From: Theobroma cacao
Taxonomy: Eukaryota > Streptophyta > Magnoliopsida > Malvales > Malvaceae
Assembly (NCBI RefSeq): GCF_000208745.1
Contig: NC_030853.1
Coordinates: 7,083,085-7,147,084 of the forward strand
Length of the DNA stretch: 64,000 bases
Direction of reading: 5' to 3'
A program made the position numbers and the translations under genes. Shown in pieces: positions 11,609 to 24,025 of the stretch. Every line of letters begins with the position of its first letter. Position 1 is the stretch's first letter. The notes below the pieces were generated by a model, which was not told where the DNA came from, did no database searches, and was given only the letters and a program-made list of their open reading frames with translations.

Positions 11609-13050
11609 GGCACTTTTGGGTCAACTATGGCTTTATATTCTTCAAGTTTTGAACTCTTTCTGCCTGTGGATTGACTTAAGCTTCTCTAAGGTTGACTTTT
11701 GACTTGTGTCTTAAGGTTTTTCTAGCTTTTGGCTCCTCTCTTTAGCTATTTCTTGCTTGCCTTGTTCCTGCAATCAAATAATAATTCAAGGTTCTTTGTT
11801 TTCTTTTCTGAATATGCATTGTTTGAAAACTTTTATGACATTTTCTAATGATGCATGGTTTTTCAAACAATTATGTAACCTTAAGGGACTAAACAATTTC
11901 AAATGCTTGACATTAAGTTGAAGATAACACATAATTTTTGTCAAATCAAAACATGATGTAACTCAAGGCTAATAGGCATATTTGTGATTCTACTTGATCC
12001 CATTAAAAAGTGGTTGTAAGGGTTTAATGTTTTATCCCATTAAAAAGCACATTTTCTTAAATGGATTCGAAACTCCTTAGTGAACCAAGGGAGAGAATGT
12101 AGGCATTTGAAAAAGCTGAGCTTCTATAAAAATCCTTGTGTCTTGATTTACTTTTGTGTATTGTGATTTATTATTGAAAACTTGTTTTGACAAAAACACT
12201 TGCTTTGCCTTTTTGACTCAAGAAGAAAATTTGTTTCTGAAAGGAAATAATTTTACATGGAGCTTGCAAAGAAAATATTTATAAAATACTAATTCACCCC
12301 CCCCCCCCCCTCCTTTGTAGTTATTGCATTGAACTTACTACACTAATTTTTTTTTTCAAATCTTTTTTCAAATTAAAGAAGATTTGCTTCACTAGGGCTC
12401 TTCCATAATCAAAACCAACAGCTTCTGTTTTTGAATTTGAAGGGATCTACATCCTGTAGAATTCTTCTTCACATCCGTAGTTCAAGATTTGAAAATGTCA
12501 ACTGGGATACATCTGTTTCCAAACAATCCTTGAATTTCCAAGCATGAATCTCATCAGAACTGGTGGTCGGAAAGACTAGTTGAGAGGCGGAATAAGGGGC
12601 TGTTTCCATAATAGTGGTACGTATAACAAATTTCTCCTTGCCCACCGTAATATGGGTGCATTTAGGAATCCGTTCAACGTATTGCATTTAGAAAGCAATT
12701 TGGCATTCTTGAGGAAGAAAAACCGAAGCTCTCTTCCTTGGTAGCACTAGTTCTTTTCAACTTAAGCTCCCTTTCTCTCCCCTGGAGATTTTTCCATTTG
12801 GCAAGATCACCATTAAGTTGGATGCTTGGGGAACCTGTGATTCGTGACAACCCTTACTAGGTGCTTAGAGAATTTCAATACGCAAGGTTTGGAAGCTTGA
12901 GATTTCTACATCTAGGGTTTTGAAGATATATCATCTTCTTACTCTTAATTAGAGTTATTTATACATAACAAGCTAGGGGGGGAATTTTTAAAATCTGCTA
13001 AGCATATTTGTAAATATGTTTTCTCTAACATTAGGTATCTATTCCGTCCA
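11609..13050. other. Degenerate repeat-derived DNA with a C14 homopolymer
   Basis: The segment ends in AATTCACCCC with 14 consecutive Cs (12297-12310), a signature of copia LTR ends (compare TATTCACCCCC at 44835 and 56981). So 11609-12340 may be an old plus-strand copia LTR. A 72-codon minus-strand frame at 12469-12687 has no recognisable family and may be chance. No other gene was seen. Confidence 0.4.
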
Positions 13051-16000
13051 ACTTTTGTCAAAAAAAAAAAGAAAATAAAAAAATATGAGTTCTATAAAAA
13101 AAAATAAAACAAAACTTTAATAATAAATACGTCAAAATAATAATAATAATAAAAAGAATAGAAGTCCATAAAAAATCAAATAGCTACAATAAGAATGAAA
13201 CAAACCAAGTATTTTGAAACCACAGGGGGTTATGGAAATACAAACAGTGGAGGCATGATAAATAAACGATGAACTAAAGAAACAAAGGCACACCCATTTG
13301 AATTGTAGACAAATCTCAGTGAATGAAGGGCGGTAGGCCCCCAAAAGGTTCGCCATTTGACAGCCTACCGGAATTATGAGAATGGATGTGATAAAAAAAT
13401 GCAGGGTGGTGATGTTTTAGATGGGGAAGCTTAAGGGTTAGCAGCAGTTGGTTTTGGCCTATGCTGTGAGACGCATGCAACTTTTTGCGTGTTAATTTTA
13501 TATGGACGCCGTTGTTGTGTTGTTACGCCTCGAATGTTTTTGCGTCTTTTTCCTATCAATACAAATTATCGCTTCTGCATGAATATATTTTAACGTAATG
13601 CGAATTTCGCTTAGTCCTCCAACGTCATGTGACCCCTACTTTTGCTCTTTGACATGACCATGCCTGTCTCACCTGTGTCCTAGCCTTGCCCCCTCTATGC
13701 GTTGCTAACCCAAGCCAAGATACGTAGTCCACTCCGCCCACACCTCCAATCCAGACCTTTGACACAACAAGACACACGCATAATTCCTCCCAGAAACAAG
13801 AAAAGAAATTAAAATCTCAATAATTCCATTCCTGCTATCATCATTGGATACTCAATTACAGTTGCGCAATTCGCACCCCATCCACCAAGAGTTATCTCTT
13901 CAAGTGTGGATGGAGTTGGAATTCTCAGCGGAACTGTCAAAAATGAGGTGCGGGTATGTGCGAGTGTGTGAAAGGTTAAATCATCCTCATCCTCTACATC
14001 TAATCTGTTTATGTTGTAAATTAAGTACAAATGGAAATGTCCAACCCCATCGAATTGAAGGTGGCATTGAATTTGTCAAGCTCAACTACAGAGGAATTTT
14101 ATCACACAATCCGTCTAACATTGTCTCTAACTCTGTATTGACTTTATCCTTTTGTTTTTCTTTCCGGGGCAGCACTAGAGACAAAAGAAAGGAAAAAGAA
14201 ATTAACCGTTATGGATGGTCACGGTAAAAGGAAAAAAAAACAAGATGGAAGAAAGAGAAACGGCCATAAGCAGAAGCGCACAATGGGAGACTGAAGCAAC
14301 AGTGACGTGAAGGTGGGGCAGAGTTTCCCAGGGAAAAATGAATGAGAAATCAGAAGGTTTGAAAAAGACTGATGCGGCTGAGATCTTTCATCGCAATCAG
14401 AGGTCTGTCTGCCTCGGGGAATGTGCCTCTCACGTGTTGTAGTTGTGGTAGTAGTGGAGCAGCCCAGGCAAGGGGGCTGGGGGGGGGGGAGAGAAGAAGA
14501 CTTGCGCTTATGCCAGCTCTGAAAAGGACAATGCTATCGTTGCTCTCCCTCCCTCCCCCTAAAAGACGTTCAACTTTTTCACGCCAAACTGCTACTGTGG
14601 CCTTTGCGCCTATTTTGTTCTCCAAATCTCCATGTGACAGTAAATTTTTTAATAATGTATTTTCCCTATATCCTCGTAAAATGTGTGCTCTGTTTCTTTT
14701 TGGTTCGTTGCCAGTGTGCAGTCACCTTTTCATGGATCGCTACTACTACTACTACTCCCACAGCATTGCCAATTCCCTTTCATTCTATCGAAAAACCCAA
14801 AAAGTCGAATCTATAATCGAAGAGGGTAAAACGTAGCTCGCCGCTAGCGCTGGGGCTGGAGTCAAACGAGGGCGCCCCAACCCTCCGACCAGAAAACAAA
14901 GTGAAACAATCACGCAATTAAAAATTAAATAAAACAAAAAACAACCACATACTAGTATTACTGCATAGAAATTAGAGAAATTAATAATATAAAAATATAA
15001 TACTTGTATAGGAACTTACTACTACTCATTACTCTTTTCACATAGTAACCAACTGATTAGTATTAAAAAAAGGTTTTCCAAAAAGTTGGTGGGGAACGGA
15101 GATGATGATGCAGCGAAATGCAAAATGTCAAACACTAGGTTGCAGTTTTGGGAACTGGGGTTTGACAGTTCCTCCTCGACAACAACACATTTGCCTTCCT
15201 CTTCTGTCCTTTACTTGCTAACCTTAAGGTTCTTAACTTTACATGTTAGTTGTATTATTATTATTACTGTTATTATTTTTGAACTCGCTTTTTTGTTGTC
15301 TAATGGCAGGGGTGTTTCTATCCCTAGTATTCTCTAGCTTTAGATTCTTTCACCCCAATCAAACCATTTAAGGCTAAGCTAATACGTTGAATTTGAGTAC
15401 ACCTCACTCTCTCTCTCTCTCTACTGTAATAAAAGGAGAAAGAAAATGGCACCCTAGCGCCTTAGCTTTGCCAATTGCCAATAACAAAGAGACCTGTGTA
15501 AAGTTCGTTGACTATTTCTATCCATTAATGGATCAGACTAAACCCCAAAATTTTGCACTTGGAGTATGGATTTGATTGCCTACAGTGTAGTTTACGATAA
15601 TGAAACAAAGACAAGAAATGAAAACCCACCAATAAATAAATGATAAAAAGAAAAAGAAAAAGTGAGAAGCCGCTGGAATGTTATGCTCCCTAAAATAAAA
15701 ATTAACCACAATAACAAATGCTTAAGCTTCACTTCATTCAGCCAAGAATTACAAGTTGGATCACCTACTAAATCAATTTCTACCTTAATTATTGTCTTTG
15801 GAAGGAAGGAGGGAAAATAGAAGCCAAAAAAATGCTGACAAGGAAGGAAAATTGTTTTTTTTTCTTCCTTTTATTTGGTATAAAAGATGAAAAATAAAAA
15901 GAAAAAAAGACGTTAAGTCTAAAATTGTAAATAAAAAACTTAATTTAATTAGAAAGAATGTCTTTCACTTTTAAAATAATTATATTTGAAAAGAAAAAAA

Positions 16001-16235
16001 ATTGGACAAATCCATCAATTTTTCTTTCCCCTCCTATTTCTTTCCTAACGAACAAAGAAAAAAAACTAATACTGTTTCCTTGGCTCTGTTTCTTTCCTTT
16101 CTTTTCCCTCGTGCCAAACATTAAACTTATGTGTATGCACTAGAATTCTAAAATTATGCCTCGTTTTTGTCCATATAAATATTCGCATATCTGCTTTCTA
16201 GTGGTAGTATTGTTTTGCTGGTTTATTTTTTAAAA
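13051..16235. other. AT-rich intergenic DNA, no supported gene
   Basis: Holds simple repeats such as (AAT)n near 13137, (TAC)n near 14743, and (CT)n near 15407. Several ORFs of 60-154 codons occur, the largest at 14372-14836. None has a recognisable domain, and the overlapping frames on both strands look alike, so I treat them as chance. Confidence 0.6.
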
Positions 16236-16690
16236 TATATTTTAGGTATAAAATATAAAAAAATATTAAAATTATTTAAAATAATTTAAATAAACTGTTA
16301 TTCTTTTATTATGTTCAATCAAATTATTATATTTTTATTTTAGATTAAATAAATTCTTATAGCTAACGTTGTTTAAATGTTATTAATTAAAACATCGCTT
16401 GACATTTTATGTCATATGATGCTAATGTGATACATTAATATTTCATAGTGGATGATAACTTAAAATGTTGATGTAATATAATTATATGGCCATATGACAT
16501 TTTTACTTTTTTCATCAATATCACAAGGTATAAAAAGTAACATGTAATATTTAAACTAATGACAATCTATTTTATCGAAAATAAAAATATAAAGATTTGA
16601 AAATGTTACCTGATAATAAAAAAAATAAAAATTTATTTAAATTTTCTTAAATAATTTATGAACTTTTTAAAGTGTTATGTCTATATTTTA
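16236..16690. repeat. Fold-back (MITE-like) element, copy 1
   Basis: The left arm (about 16236-16370, with TTCAATCAAATTATTATATT and TTTAAATAA tracts) is complementary to the right arm (about 16560-16690, AAAATAAAAATATAAAGATTTGAAAA then TTTATTTAAATTTTCTTAAATAA). Together they form one long imperfect hairpin around a centre rich in GACAT and ATGTCA. No coding capacity. It is one of three related copies upstream of the SCR-like gene. Ends are approximate and no target duplication was identified. Confidence 0.6.
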
Positions 16691-17339
16691 CTACCTACAC
16701 CAGTACTATGAGTAGTGATAATCTTTTTTCTTTTTTTGTCATTTTCCTTCTAAATATTAGCGGCATTAATCTTTTGAAAAAGAACTAATATCTAACTCAA
16801 TGTGTGTTTTGACAACTTTAAACAGAAGAAACTTTTATTAGCTTAGGGTAAATTCTCTGAATGGCCTTGTAGATTTTGTTATTTTTTGTTTAATCTTCAC
16901 ATAATGGTAAATTATGATTAAGTCATTACTATTTGCATTTTGATTCAATTCATAGTTTCCCACTCTCTTAGCATCAACTGTATAGCTAATTAAATAGTAA
17001 AATCAAAAATAAAACTTGAATACAAATATTATTTTAGCATACATGGTAGCAGTGGAAGTATATTTCATCAAACCAATCTAAAGCTTAGCTGAAAATCCCA
17101 AATAAACTTATTTAATTTTAATTAAATTAAAGTAACCTAAAATTTTCCCACATTATGCATTCAGAAAATTTCCATAATTTCAACCAACAAAATTTTCCTA
17201 CTACCCAAGCACATGACAAACTACATTATTTAATATTTTGTAATTATGTTTTTACTTTGATTTATTTTTGGAGAAATAATGGAATAGTGACTATTATCTC
17301 TAGTATTTTTATGAGCTATTAGTAATTGAAAAGAAGAAG

Positions 17340-17790
17340 GCATAATACTTTAAAAATCCATGATCTATTAAAACAATTTTAAATAAGTTTTTATTTTTTA
17401 TTACTTTCAATCAAGTTTTTATATTTTTATTTTGTCTCAAATAGATCCTTATAACTAATCGTTAACTATTTATTTTCATTTGACATCCATGTGACATTGA
17501 CATAGAATGTGAAAAGTATCACTTGTCCATTTCATCATAACACATTAACATACTATATTATCATCTAATATGACATGTAAATATACCACGCTAATACCAT
17601 ATGAGATAGAATGACAAAAACTATTACACTAACAATATTTAATCAATTATTAGTGACAAGAACTTATTTAGTTTAAATAAAAATATAAAAAATTAACTAA
17701 ATACAATAAAACAATAAGACTTTAATTGATTTTTCTTAAATAACTCGAGCATTTTTAATTATCATGTCTAAAAAAATGACTCAATATCTA
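17340..17790. repeat. Fold-back (MITE-like) element, copy 2
   Basis: The left arm (TTTCAATCAAGTTTTTATA, CAAATAGATCCTTATAACTAA) is complementary to the right arm near 17640-17760 (GTGACAAGAACTTATTTAGTTT, AATAAAAATAT). The centre carries TGACATCCATGTGACATTGACAT. It has the same organisation and sequence family as copies 1 and 3. Boundaries are approximate. Confidence 0.6.
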
Positions 17791-18094
17791 ATATTGAGAC
17801 ATAAAAGAGTAACACATGTAATAGTCATCTCAAACAAAGACATAAATCATAATTTTGTGCAATTTAGCGACCAAAAAGTAAGAGGCTAAAAAAGTAAAGG
17901 ATCATCTAGATTAAATAGTTATCTTTTGCTTAATATTTATATACCTTAATTACGCATAAAAAATTTTATACCTTATATTGTCTGTAAATAAACGTTTGGT
18001 TTTGAACAAGAATAAAAGTGTCCATAGACTGGATCTATCGAGCCTCCCTTTTTAAAAGCAAAGCTCGAGCTCGCTCTTGCGCCGCCCACCCCCA

Positions 18095-18650
18095 ATTCAG
18101 TTAATATGATATATTTTAATATTTTAAATATATTTAAGAATTAAAACTAAATAAAAATTTCTTCCAAAAAATTAAATAAAAATATAACATTTATTAATAT
18201 TATAATCTATCTAATAGAATCAAATCGAATTTGGGCCAAAAAAGTCATACCCAAATCTAACTTGAATCAAGTTAATCTCATTGAGTTGAGCAGATAACTC
18301 GACCCTAGAAGTGATCATGCATCAGGTTAAATTCGATTTATACCTCTAAAACTTAGATTAGGACTTACGTTCAACCTGTCCAGTTGAATTATATTTATTT
18401 ATTACAATATTTAAAAAAAAAATTTACATTAATATTCTTAAATATATTAGAAAATTAAAATTAAATAAAAATAAAAAAATATAAATATACTAATATTTTG
18501 ATCGAACCTAAAAAATTTTTCTTAAATTGCGATTGAAGTCGGGTCAAGTCCACTAACCTAACGAGCAACCCAATCGGAATCAAGCGAAACCTGCAGTTTT
18601 GTCTGCGCAACCTAATATTGTGAACAGGTCTAACTTCACTTGAACACCTC
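18095..18650. repeat. Two diverged tandem copies of a about 270-bp AT-rich repeat
   Basis: The stretch CAGTTAATATGATATATTTT followed by TATTTAAGAATTAAAACTAAATAAAAA (about 18097-18160) recurs from about 18380. In both copies an A-rich segment gives way to GAACC or TTGGGCC and then GTCGGGTCAAG-like or TTGAATCAAG-like sequence. Non-coding and old. The family was not identified. Confidence 0.4.
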
Positions 18651-19059
18651 AAGGCAAGAGTTACTTTTCACAATAATGCATGCATTTCTCACATCTGCTG
18701 GAGATTTGACTAAACGCTGGGACTTAAAAATGAGGTTTAATTTACCAAATTGCGCTTCAAGATGAACGCCGCCTATTGCCCCTTAGATGGATAGCTCTTT
18801 TGGATCTTTATGAAACACATGCAATGTGCATGTCCGTTTCAGTTTTACTTTACACCGCCCCTGTACTTATATAATATTGGGTGACTTTTCAATTCTCTTT
18901 ATTCATCTTTTTAAAAAATTTTTAGATGTTTCAAAATTATATTTTCTTTCTTTTAACGGCTAATGTTTTTAATGTTTTAATATTTAAAATTATTTTTCTT
19001 GAATTTTTTTAATTTTTGGACATTAAATATTATGAATTGTTAATTTTATAAAAAAATTT

Positions 19060-19395
19060 AAAATTTAAAACATAATATCTAAAAAAACTCTTAAATAATT
19101 TAAAAATATTTAAATAAATTTTTATTATTCTATTACATTTAATCAAGTCTTTATGTGAAATTGATTTCATATATTGATAATAAAGTGATATGATAGGCAT
19201 AATAATGTAATATTTTTACTTTTTACGTCTGGTGAACATTAATTGATAAGTTTTATTTTGATTAACGATAATATTTGATAAAAACAAAAATATAGAGATT
19301 TGATTGAACGTAATAAAAAAATAATAATTTATTAAATTTTTTTTGATAAATCAAAAGCGTTTTCAAATCTTATATCAAAATTTAAATATAAAATG
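19060..19395. repeat. Fold-back (MITE-like) element, copy 3
   Basis: The left arm (CTTAAATAATTTAAAAATATTTAAATAA, then TTTAATCAAGTCTTTAT) is complementary to the right arm (ACAAAAATATAGAGATTTGATTGAA, then AATAATTTATTAAATTTTTTTTGA). The centre has ATGATAGGCATAATAATG. It is the shortest of the three copies and lies about 1.1 kb upstream of the SCR-like start codon. Confidence 0.55.
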
Positions 19396-20144
19396 CACTA
19401 TCAATGGTTGAATTATACAGTGAGAGCTTATCGCTAAGCAAAGTAAAAAGCGAAATCATAAAAGGTGTTCTAAAATAAAAATATAAAAATTTTATTTATT
19501 TGATGCAAATTTAATGACCGTAGCTGGGAAGGGGAGGTCGTAAAATGGGTCATTTTCAGGGTCAGGAAATCAGTGTTTGCTAGCTTGCACGTTAAATCTG
19601 AATGACCTACCTCCAACTTTATCGTCCTAATTAAATTTAACAAGTTACAACGAGTTAAAAAGAAAAGAAAAATAACCAGGTTTCCTTGAAGAGAATGCTG
19701 AAGTGTGCAGCAGGTGGTGATTAATTATAAAAGAAAAAGAAAAAGAAAAGAAAACAATAAAGAATGCAAGTAAATGGGTGTGCCTGCTTTGCTTGGAGGG
19801 GGAGGATCATCGATTCATAGTAATGGTCGTTCGAAGAGCGGTAGCGAAGACGTCAAACAGGCAACGACGAACAACAGGCTATCACCCCCCAGCACACCAA
19901 TCCACAAAGTCTTTGCTGCTTCGCTTTGCTTCTCACTTTGACAGCCCATCACCTTACCTGCCCCTGCCCCTAATTTTACTCTTTTTATCGCCCATATACT
20001 TTAGATACTACACTATCATTCATAACATTTGCCCCTTTCCATTTTGCCTGTCGCAATAAATTCATCCGCACCAGGACGCTTAGCTAAGCGCCACCCACCA
20101 GCAGCAGCACCACCATTCCCCCCCTCCACTCCCCTTCATTTCCA
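19396..20144. other. Upstream region of the SCR-like gene, no gene seen
   Basis: Mixed sequence, less AT-rich after 19780, with pyrimidine-rich tracts on the plus strand (19950-20130). The 93-codon ORF at 19778-20059 has no family resemblance. This should contain the distal promoter; I cannot name individual binding sites with confidence. Confidence 0.5.
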
Positions 20145-20155
20145 TTTATATATAT
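20145..20155 (+). promoter_or_regulatory. Candidate TATA box of the SCR-like gene
   Basis: The string TTTATATATAT follows a C-rich stretch about 400 bp before the start codon. A transcript starting about 30 bp downstream would have a leader of roughly 370 nt. A possible 3' splice site (TTCCTTTTCAG) at about 20184 means a leader intron cannot be ruled out. Position and composition are the only evidence. Confidence 0.35.
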
Positions 20156-20419
20156 TTTTTATTTAATCTCTTCCTTCCTTTTCAGTTAATAAAATTTACA
20201 AGCATCCAAAGGGCATGGCTACGGCGTACTTGCATTAAAATATTTGCTTCTCCTAAAAGAGGAGAAAGAGAGCAGGATAGAATAGAAGAAAAGGATAAAT
20301 ATAATACATAAAAGAAAAGAAGGGAAATAGCATAGAAGGTCGCGCTCAGATTTGAGCGTTGAGCAAGTGAGAGGAATCCCAAAGCCGCTGTCCCAGTTCT
20401 CGTACCGTTTTCTGTTTGG

Positions 20420-20509
20420 ATGCCCCCTATTCTTGCTCCCTCGCTCGCAGCTGCTGTATTATTTAATTTATTAGAGTTAGTGGCTTACTTAAACAAGGTG
20501 CATCAGTAA
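20420..20509 (+). other. Upstream ORF in the SCR-like leader, 29 codons
   Basis: ATG at 20420 opens a 29-codon frame that stops at 20507-20509, 41 bp before the main ATG. If this stretch is in the mRNA leader, ribosomes would meet this start first. The peptide (MPPILAPSLAAAV...) is hydrophobic and has no known family. A second, shorter frame (ATG 20525, stop 20570-20572) overlaps the main start. Confidence 0.4.
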
Positions 20510-20550
20510 GCTTGGATCCCCTCTATGAAGAGCCAGATACCTTGTTGTTC

Positions 20551-22519
20551 ATGGCCGCTTGCGATTTGGTAGGTGAAAATGGTAGTGAAATCAATGGCTG
20601 CAGCAACAGCCGAGAAAGCCCTGTAACAAGCGCATCCAACAGCAGTACATCAGAGGGGAAAATGATGAGGAAGCGGATGGCTTCTGAGATTGCTGACTAC
20701 CACAGGTTTCCTCGCCGCAGCCTTCCTTCTCATCCTCCCTCTGAGAACATGGGTTGCTCTTTCTTGGCAGCGGCAACCACTGCTAATAACCCTAATCCAC
20801 TCCTCAACTACTCCACTATGAATTTGAATACGACCATAATCCCTTCAGCGAACTTGACCGCCGTGACGTCAGGCGGGCCTGCTTTTTTATGTACAACCAC
20901 CTCAAACATCACTTGCATCGACAACCTCTCCACTACTAATCCTCCGCCCCCTGCCGTCTGTGGCTTCTCGGGTTTGCCTTTATTTCCACCAACAGACAGA
21001 AACCGAAACACCGTCGCCGCCTCCACCACAACCGCAACTACTGCCCCTGTTGCTTTAACTCCGATCTCGAATTCTATGGATGACACTTCAGCCACGGCAT
21101 GGATAGACGGTATCATAAGGGACCTCATCCACACCTCCTCTAACGTCTCCATTCCTCAGCTCATCCAAAACGTCCGGGAGATCATCTACCCCTGCAACCC
21201 AAACCTCGCTGCCCTCCTTGAGTACAGGCTCCGTTCCCTAATGGATCCACTTGAAAGGAGAAGGAAGGAGACGCCGCCGGTCCATCTGCCCGCAGGCTTG
21301 ATTCCGAGGCACCACAGTCAGCACCAACAGCAACAACATGGCTCCTCTGGACTCACGCTTAACATGGATTCCGCCCTAGATAGCGTTCCTAATTACTCCT
21401 TCACCGAATCTTGTGCCATGAGTCAGTATTTGAACTGGGGGATAACTCCACTTCCCATCTCTAACAGCGCAGCCACAGGTAGCAACCAACACCATCACAA
21501 TCAGATTAGCAGTAGTCCTTCTGCGCCTACACCGCCGGTTCTTTCGCTAAATCAGACGCAGCATCAACCTCAAGTACCTCACCAGGCTCAGGAGCAGCCG
21601 CTGCCAGAAGAAAATTCTTCCCCAGTGGAGAAGACGACGACCTCGACGACTACTACAACGCCCACGTCCACTGTCCAAGCAGTCCAAGCATGCAGCGTCA
21701 GAGACAGGAAAGAGGAGTTACGGCAGCAGAAGAGAGACGAAGAAGGGTTGCACCTCTTGACCTTGCTCCTGCAGTGCGCTGAGGCGGTTTCAGCTAATAA
21801 CTTTGAGGAAGCAAATAGGATGTTGTTAGAGCTCTCGCAACTGTCAACGCCGTTTGGGACGTCTGCTCAGCGCGTGGCAGCATATTTTTCGGAGGCTATG
21901 TCGGCAAGGCTGGTGAGCTCGTGCCTGGGAATATCCGCTGAGCTGCCATCCATTCCACAGAGCCATACCCAAAAGATGGTATCGGCATTCCAGGTGTTCA
22001 ACGGGATAAGTCCATTCGTCAAGTTCTCGCATTTCACAGCCAATCAAGCCATACAAGAAGCATTCGAGAGGGAAGAGAGAGTGCACATAATAGATCTTGA
22101 CATAATGCAAGGCCTGCAATGGCCTGGGCTGTTTCACATTCTTGCCTCAAGGCCAGGTGGGCCTCCGCATGTGCGCCTCACGGGGCTGGGAACCTCCTTG
22201 GAGGCGCTGGAGGCGACCGGGAAGCGTTTGTCTGATTTTGCAGACAAACTGGGGCTTCCATTCGAATTCTGCCCGGTGGCAGAGAAGGTGGGGAATTTGG
22301 AACCCGAGAGGCTCAACGTGAGCAAGAGGGAGGCCGTAGCAGTTCACTGGCTGCAGCACTCTCTTTACGACGTAACTGGTTCTGATACCAATACGCTGTG
22401 GCTCTTGCAGAGGTCAGTAATGACGTCCTTACTCCTTGCTCGCATTTGCTTTCATAAATTTCTTTTGTTTGTTTAATTACTGTTCATTTGGACATAGTTA
22501 ACACATACATAATTATTAC

Positions 22520-22577
<58 letters not shown>

Positions 22578-23698
22578 TATGCGCACAAGGCCACAATCAC
22601 GAATACACACTCATGTCGCTTTTTCTTTTCACCTTAATATCTTGCCCTGGAAGACTTGTTAATTATAAATACAGTTGTTTTGTTTTGTTTTGTTTGCATG
22701 TCTTCGATGGTCTGAAGCATAACTATCCATGACAACAGAATGTTGTTATTAATTTCCTTTTGTTTGTTTTTTTTCATAGACATAAAGATAAAAGAGCATA
22801 CGTTTGGTTGTTTGGCTCCTTAAAAACCAAGCTCTGTCTGTCCTCTCCATCTGAAATCTAGTTTTGCTAGTCTTAGTTTTCATTTAATAATTATGAACAA
22901 TATTAGCATTATAACATAATAAATTTACTATCTCGAATCTGTGATTCTACCCTCCAATAAAAAGATTATCTGATATTTATTTATAATCTATATATATATA
23001 TGGTAATTGATTCATGTGTTATATGCGAAAGCACATCAATCCTTGATCATATAGATAATGGAAATGATCGTTTTCATTTGTGAATTTTCTTATTATTTGA
23101 TGAGCATGCTTTTTGAAGTTAGGTTTGATTAATTTAAAACATATATATTCGACCAGAGCATAGCAGTGAATATGCCATAACACGTGCGCTTGTGTTGATG
23201 AATATATTTGTCTTTGAGATACTCAGGTTGGCACCCAAAGTAGTGACGGTAGTAGAACAGGACTTAAGCCACGCCGGATCATTTTTGGGAACGTTTGTGG
23301 AAGCCATACATTACTACTCAGCCCTGTTTGATTCCCTAGGGGCAAGCTACGGCGAGGAGAGCGAAGAGCGGCATGTGGTGGAGCAGCAGCTGCTTTCGAA
23401 GGAGATACGAAATGTGCTGGCATTAGGAGGCCCTTCCAGAAGTGAGGAGGTGAAATTCCATAACTGGAGGGAGAAGCTGCAGCAGTCTGGCTTCAAGGGT
23501 ATCTCTCTTGCTGGCAATGCAGCCACGCAGGCTACCCTGCTCTTAGGCATGTTCCCATCTGATGGCTATACCTTGGTTGAGGACAATGGCGCCCTCAAGC
23601 TTGGTTGGAAAGACCTTTGCTTGCTTACTGCTTCTGCCTGGAGGCCCTTCTATGCTAGTGCTGCGAGTGCCACAACTATCCACCGTTGTTCCCACTAG
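20551..23698 (+). CDS. SCR: SCARECROW-like GRAS transcription factor, two exons
   Basis: Join of 20551-22412 and 23227-23698 (777 codons) across a GT-AG intron splitting an Arg codon (AG|G). In plants SCARECROW is a nuclear GRAS regulator. It acts with SHORT-ROOT to specify endodermis and quiescent centre, and restrains SHR movement. Seen here: a low-complexity Ser/Thr/Pro/Gln-rich N-terminus with the basic MRKRMASE motif (about residue 39); the SCR-specific block [14 protein letters not shown]...[11 protein letters not shown]...LLEYRLRSL (about 183-232); and the GRAS domain from about 390. The GRAS part has LHRI ([16 protein letters not shown]), VHIID ([16 protein letters not shown], about 511), PFYRE-region [18 protein letters not shown] and SAW (LLTASAW). 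ATG 20551 is chosen because MAACDLVGE starts like other SCR proteins and the codons before it lack an in-frame ATG. The C-terminus runs about 16 residues past SAW, longer than in Arabidopsis SCR. No stops or frameshifts; looks functional. Confidence 0.93.
22413..23226 (+). other. Intron of the SCR-like gene with an (AT)n microsatellite
   Basis: An 814-bp intron bounded by AGAG|GTCAGT and ACTCAG|GTTGGC. Removing it joins ...WLLQR to LAPKVV, the uninterrupted GRAS sequence. It is AT-rich and contains about 24 AT units at 22523-22571, likely length-variable between individuals. The first-exon frame would otherwise read on to a stop at 22476, so retention truncates the protein within the GRAS domain. 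Confidence 0.92.
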
Positions 23699-24025
23699 CT
23701 TTTCCTTTTGTATGCTCTTTGATCTGCCGCTAAGATGTTTGTATGTCTTGAGGGATCAGTTCTGCTTCAAAGGATACGAATGTGTTGCCAATCACCATTT
23801 GCCCTTACAATCAATCTGTATTCCCAGATCATACTTATTATTGCTTTCAAGCTTTTGCTTGACGGTAAGATGTGACGCATCCCCTACACCCTACCCTCTA
23901 GTGTTAGTATCCTCACGCAAGCTAAGTTAAAAGTTTCCATTGCATCATAATGGCAATGTTTTAGAGGCTCTATGTTTTTCCTTAATTTCACAAAAATGGA
24001 ATCCACGAGACTACTACTAAATAAA
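23699..24025 (+). other. Probable 3' untranslated region of the SCR-like gene
   Basis: Sequence after the TAG stop is non-coding and T-rich. AATAAA at 24020-24025 is a candidate near-upstream polyadenylation element. The true 3' end is not visible from sequence alone. Confidence 0.4.

Noticed and set aside
12469..12687. 72-codon minus-strand ORF
   Set aside because: Reasonable composition but no family recognised and no start context or neighbours; not enough to call a gene.
14372..14836. 154-codon plus-strand ORF upstream of the SCR-like gene
   Set aside because: No recognisable domain, low-complexity Ser/Tyr runs from microsatellites, and comparable overlapping frames on the other strand.
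20512..20550. N-terminal extension of the SCR-like protein beginning at TTG 20512
   Set aside because: There is no in-frame ATG there, and the protein starts naturally at MAACDLVG (20551).
21760..22380. miR171 target site in the GRAS gene
   Set aside because: miR171 sites occur in the HAM/SCL6 branch; no such site was seen, and this protein belongs to the SCR branch.
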